Position numbers and translations under genes: made by a program
Notes under the pieces: model-generated
What the model was told of the DNA's origin: nothing
The model's database searches: none
What the model saw: only the letters and a program-made list of their open reading frames with translations
Part shown: positions 26,775-27,545 of the stretch, one piece after another
Position numbering within the stretch: position 1 is the first letter of the stretch
Layout of the letters: every line of letters begins with the position of its first letter
NCBI RefSeq assembly: GCF_001294335.1
Contig: NZ_LGKG01000180.1
Location: 1 to 27,545, forward strand
DNA: 27,545 nucleotides
Direction: 5' to 3'
Origin: Streptomyces chattanoogensis
Lineage (GTDB): Bacteria; Actinomycetota; Actinomycetes; Streptomycetales; Streptomycetaceae

Positions 26775-27545
26775 ATGTCGCTCATGCTGCCGGACTGGGC
26801 CGAGTGGGTTCTCGAGATGCTCGGCTTCGACTGGCCGACCGGCGACGAAGACAAGATGCACGAATCCGCCGAGAAGTGGCGGGAGTTCGCGCGCGTCGTT
26901 GAGGAGCTACAGGCCGAGGGCGTCTCCGCCGCCGGGAACGTGCTCTCCGCCAACTCCGGCGACAGTATCGAGGGTTTCAGCAAGACCTGGGAGAAGTTCT
27001 CCGGCAGCGGCTCCGGCTACCTCGACGATGCCCGTACCGCCGCCGAGCTCATCGCCTTCGCCCTCGACGCCGGCGCCGTGGTCATCGTCGGAATGAAGAT
27101 CGCGGTCATCGCCCAGCTGGCCATCCTCGCGGCGGAGATCATCGCGGCCCAGGCGGCAGCCCCCTTCACTCTCGGCCTGTCCGAGATCGGTGCCGCGGGC
27201 GCCACGCAGGCCACCCGCCTGATCGTGCGCCGGATCCTCAAGGAAGCGCGGGAGGCGCTGGTCGAGGCGATCGTGGAGACGGTGAAGGAGCCTGCCGTCT
27301 CCGCGTTGGAGGCGATGATCTCCGACGCCATCGCGCAGGGCATGAACATGAACTTCGGGGCCCAGCAGGGTTTCGACGTCGGCCGCAGCGCGAAGGCGGG
27401 CGCGGAGGCCGGCGTGGACGCGCTCAAGAACTCCGGCCAGACCTTCACCGAGGCGCTACGGGACGGCGCGGGTGGCCGGGCGGGCCACCACGCCCGCGGC
27501 GGGCTGGATCACGCGGCGGGACGGGGCGGGGGCGAGGAGGGGGGC
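26775..27545 (+). CDS. T7SS polymorphic toxin, N-terminal part (runs off the window)
   Basis: 257 codons from ATG 26775, open to the end. MSLMLPDWAEWVLEMLGFDW PTGDEDKMHESAEKW is the start typical of streptomycete WXG-like toxins; FSKTWEKFSGSGSGYLDDARTAAELI ends the secretion helices. The middle (AVIAQLAILAAEIIAAQAAA, PFTLGLSEIGAAGATQATRL, IVRRILKEAREALVEAIVE) is shared with the island toxin at 21618. FGAQQGFDVGRSAKAGAEAG begins the linker. The warhead is outside the window, so its activity is unknown. Operon with the WXG100 gene. Confidence 0.85.
   Translation, partial: MSLMLPDWAEWVLEMLGFDWPTGDEDKMHESAEKWREFARVVEELQAEGVSAAGNVLSANSGDSIEGFSKTWEKFSGSGSGYLDDARTAAELIAFALDAGAVVIVGMKIAVIAQLAILAAEIIAAQAAAPFTLGLSEIGAAGATQATRLIVRRILKEAREALVEAIVETVKEPAVSALEAMISDAIAQGMNMNFGAQQGFDVGRSAKAGAEAGVDALKNSGQTFTEALRDGAGGRAGHHARGGLDHAAGRGGGEEGG

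Overview
The window is high-GC actinobacterial DNA and almost certainly from Streptomyces: a close HrdD sigma factor, strongly GC-biased codon use, actinobacterial L,D-transpeptidase and DUF4190 proteins, and streptomycete WXG100/polymorphic-toxin loci. No database search was possible, so family names rest on motif recognition.

Left part (1-12085), chromosome-like: the end of an L,D-transpeptidase; a small membrane protein; hrdD; a phosphinothricin-acetyltransferase-like GNAT enzyme; a small membrane protein; three split-barrel (PPOX/pyridoxamine-oxidase-like) sequences, one a broken fragment and one short at its C-terminus; a questin-oxidase-like protein; a MarR regulator; a 14-TM DHA2 drug exporter with its TetR regulator; an M6-type secreted metalloprotease meeting a FabR-like TetR gene tail to tail with neither stop codon at the expected place; two overlapping small membrane proteins; and tRNA-Arg(CCT). 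Several intergenic gaps here hold short imperfect tandem repeats.

Middle part (12086-25441), a genomic island in the 3' end of tRNA-Arg: a 14-bp copy of the tRNA end recurs at 25428-25441. The minus strand carries a decayed phage-like module (frameshifted GH25 lysozyme, small phage proteins, two paralogous tail-like proteins, a frameshifted glycine-rich fibre-like gene, a truncated XRE regulator). Inserted into it on the plus strand is an intact five-gene operon (15841-19426): two paralogous Sec-secreted small proteins flank an ABC ATPase and two membrane proteins. It resembles bacteriocin/immunity-transporter operons of the lactococcin 972 type in layout, but I do not recognise the secreted family; this is the best candidate for an undescribed system. 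To its right lies a polymorphic-toxin locus: a T7SS-type toxin whose YwqJ-like deaminase warhead is now in another frame, a SUKH-3 immunity protein, a second deaminase-fold protein, and a SUKH-3-like protein with an extra C-terminal domain.

Right part (25441-27545): a strong terminator, a frameshifted tyrosine integrase remnant between pairs of 13-bp direct repeats, then a WXG100-type protein and the start of another T7SS polymorphic toxin running off the window. Mobility and phage genes of the island are riddled with frameshifts, while the secreted-protein/ABC operon and the immunity genes are intact, suggesting that the cargo is selected and the vehicle is dead.
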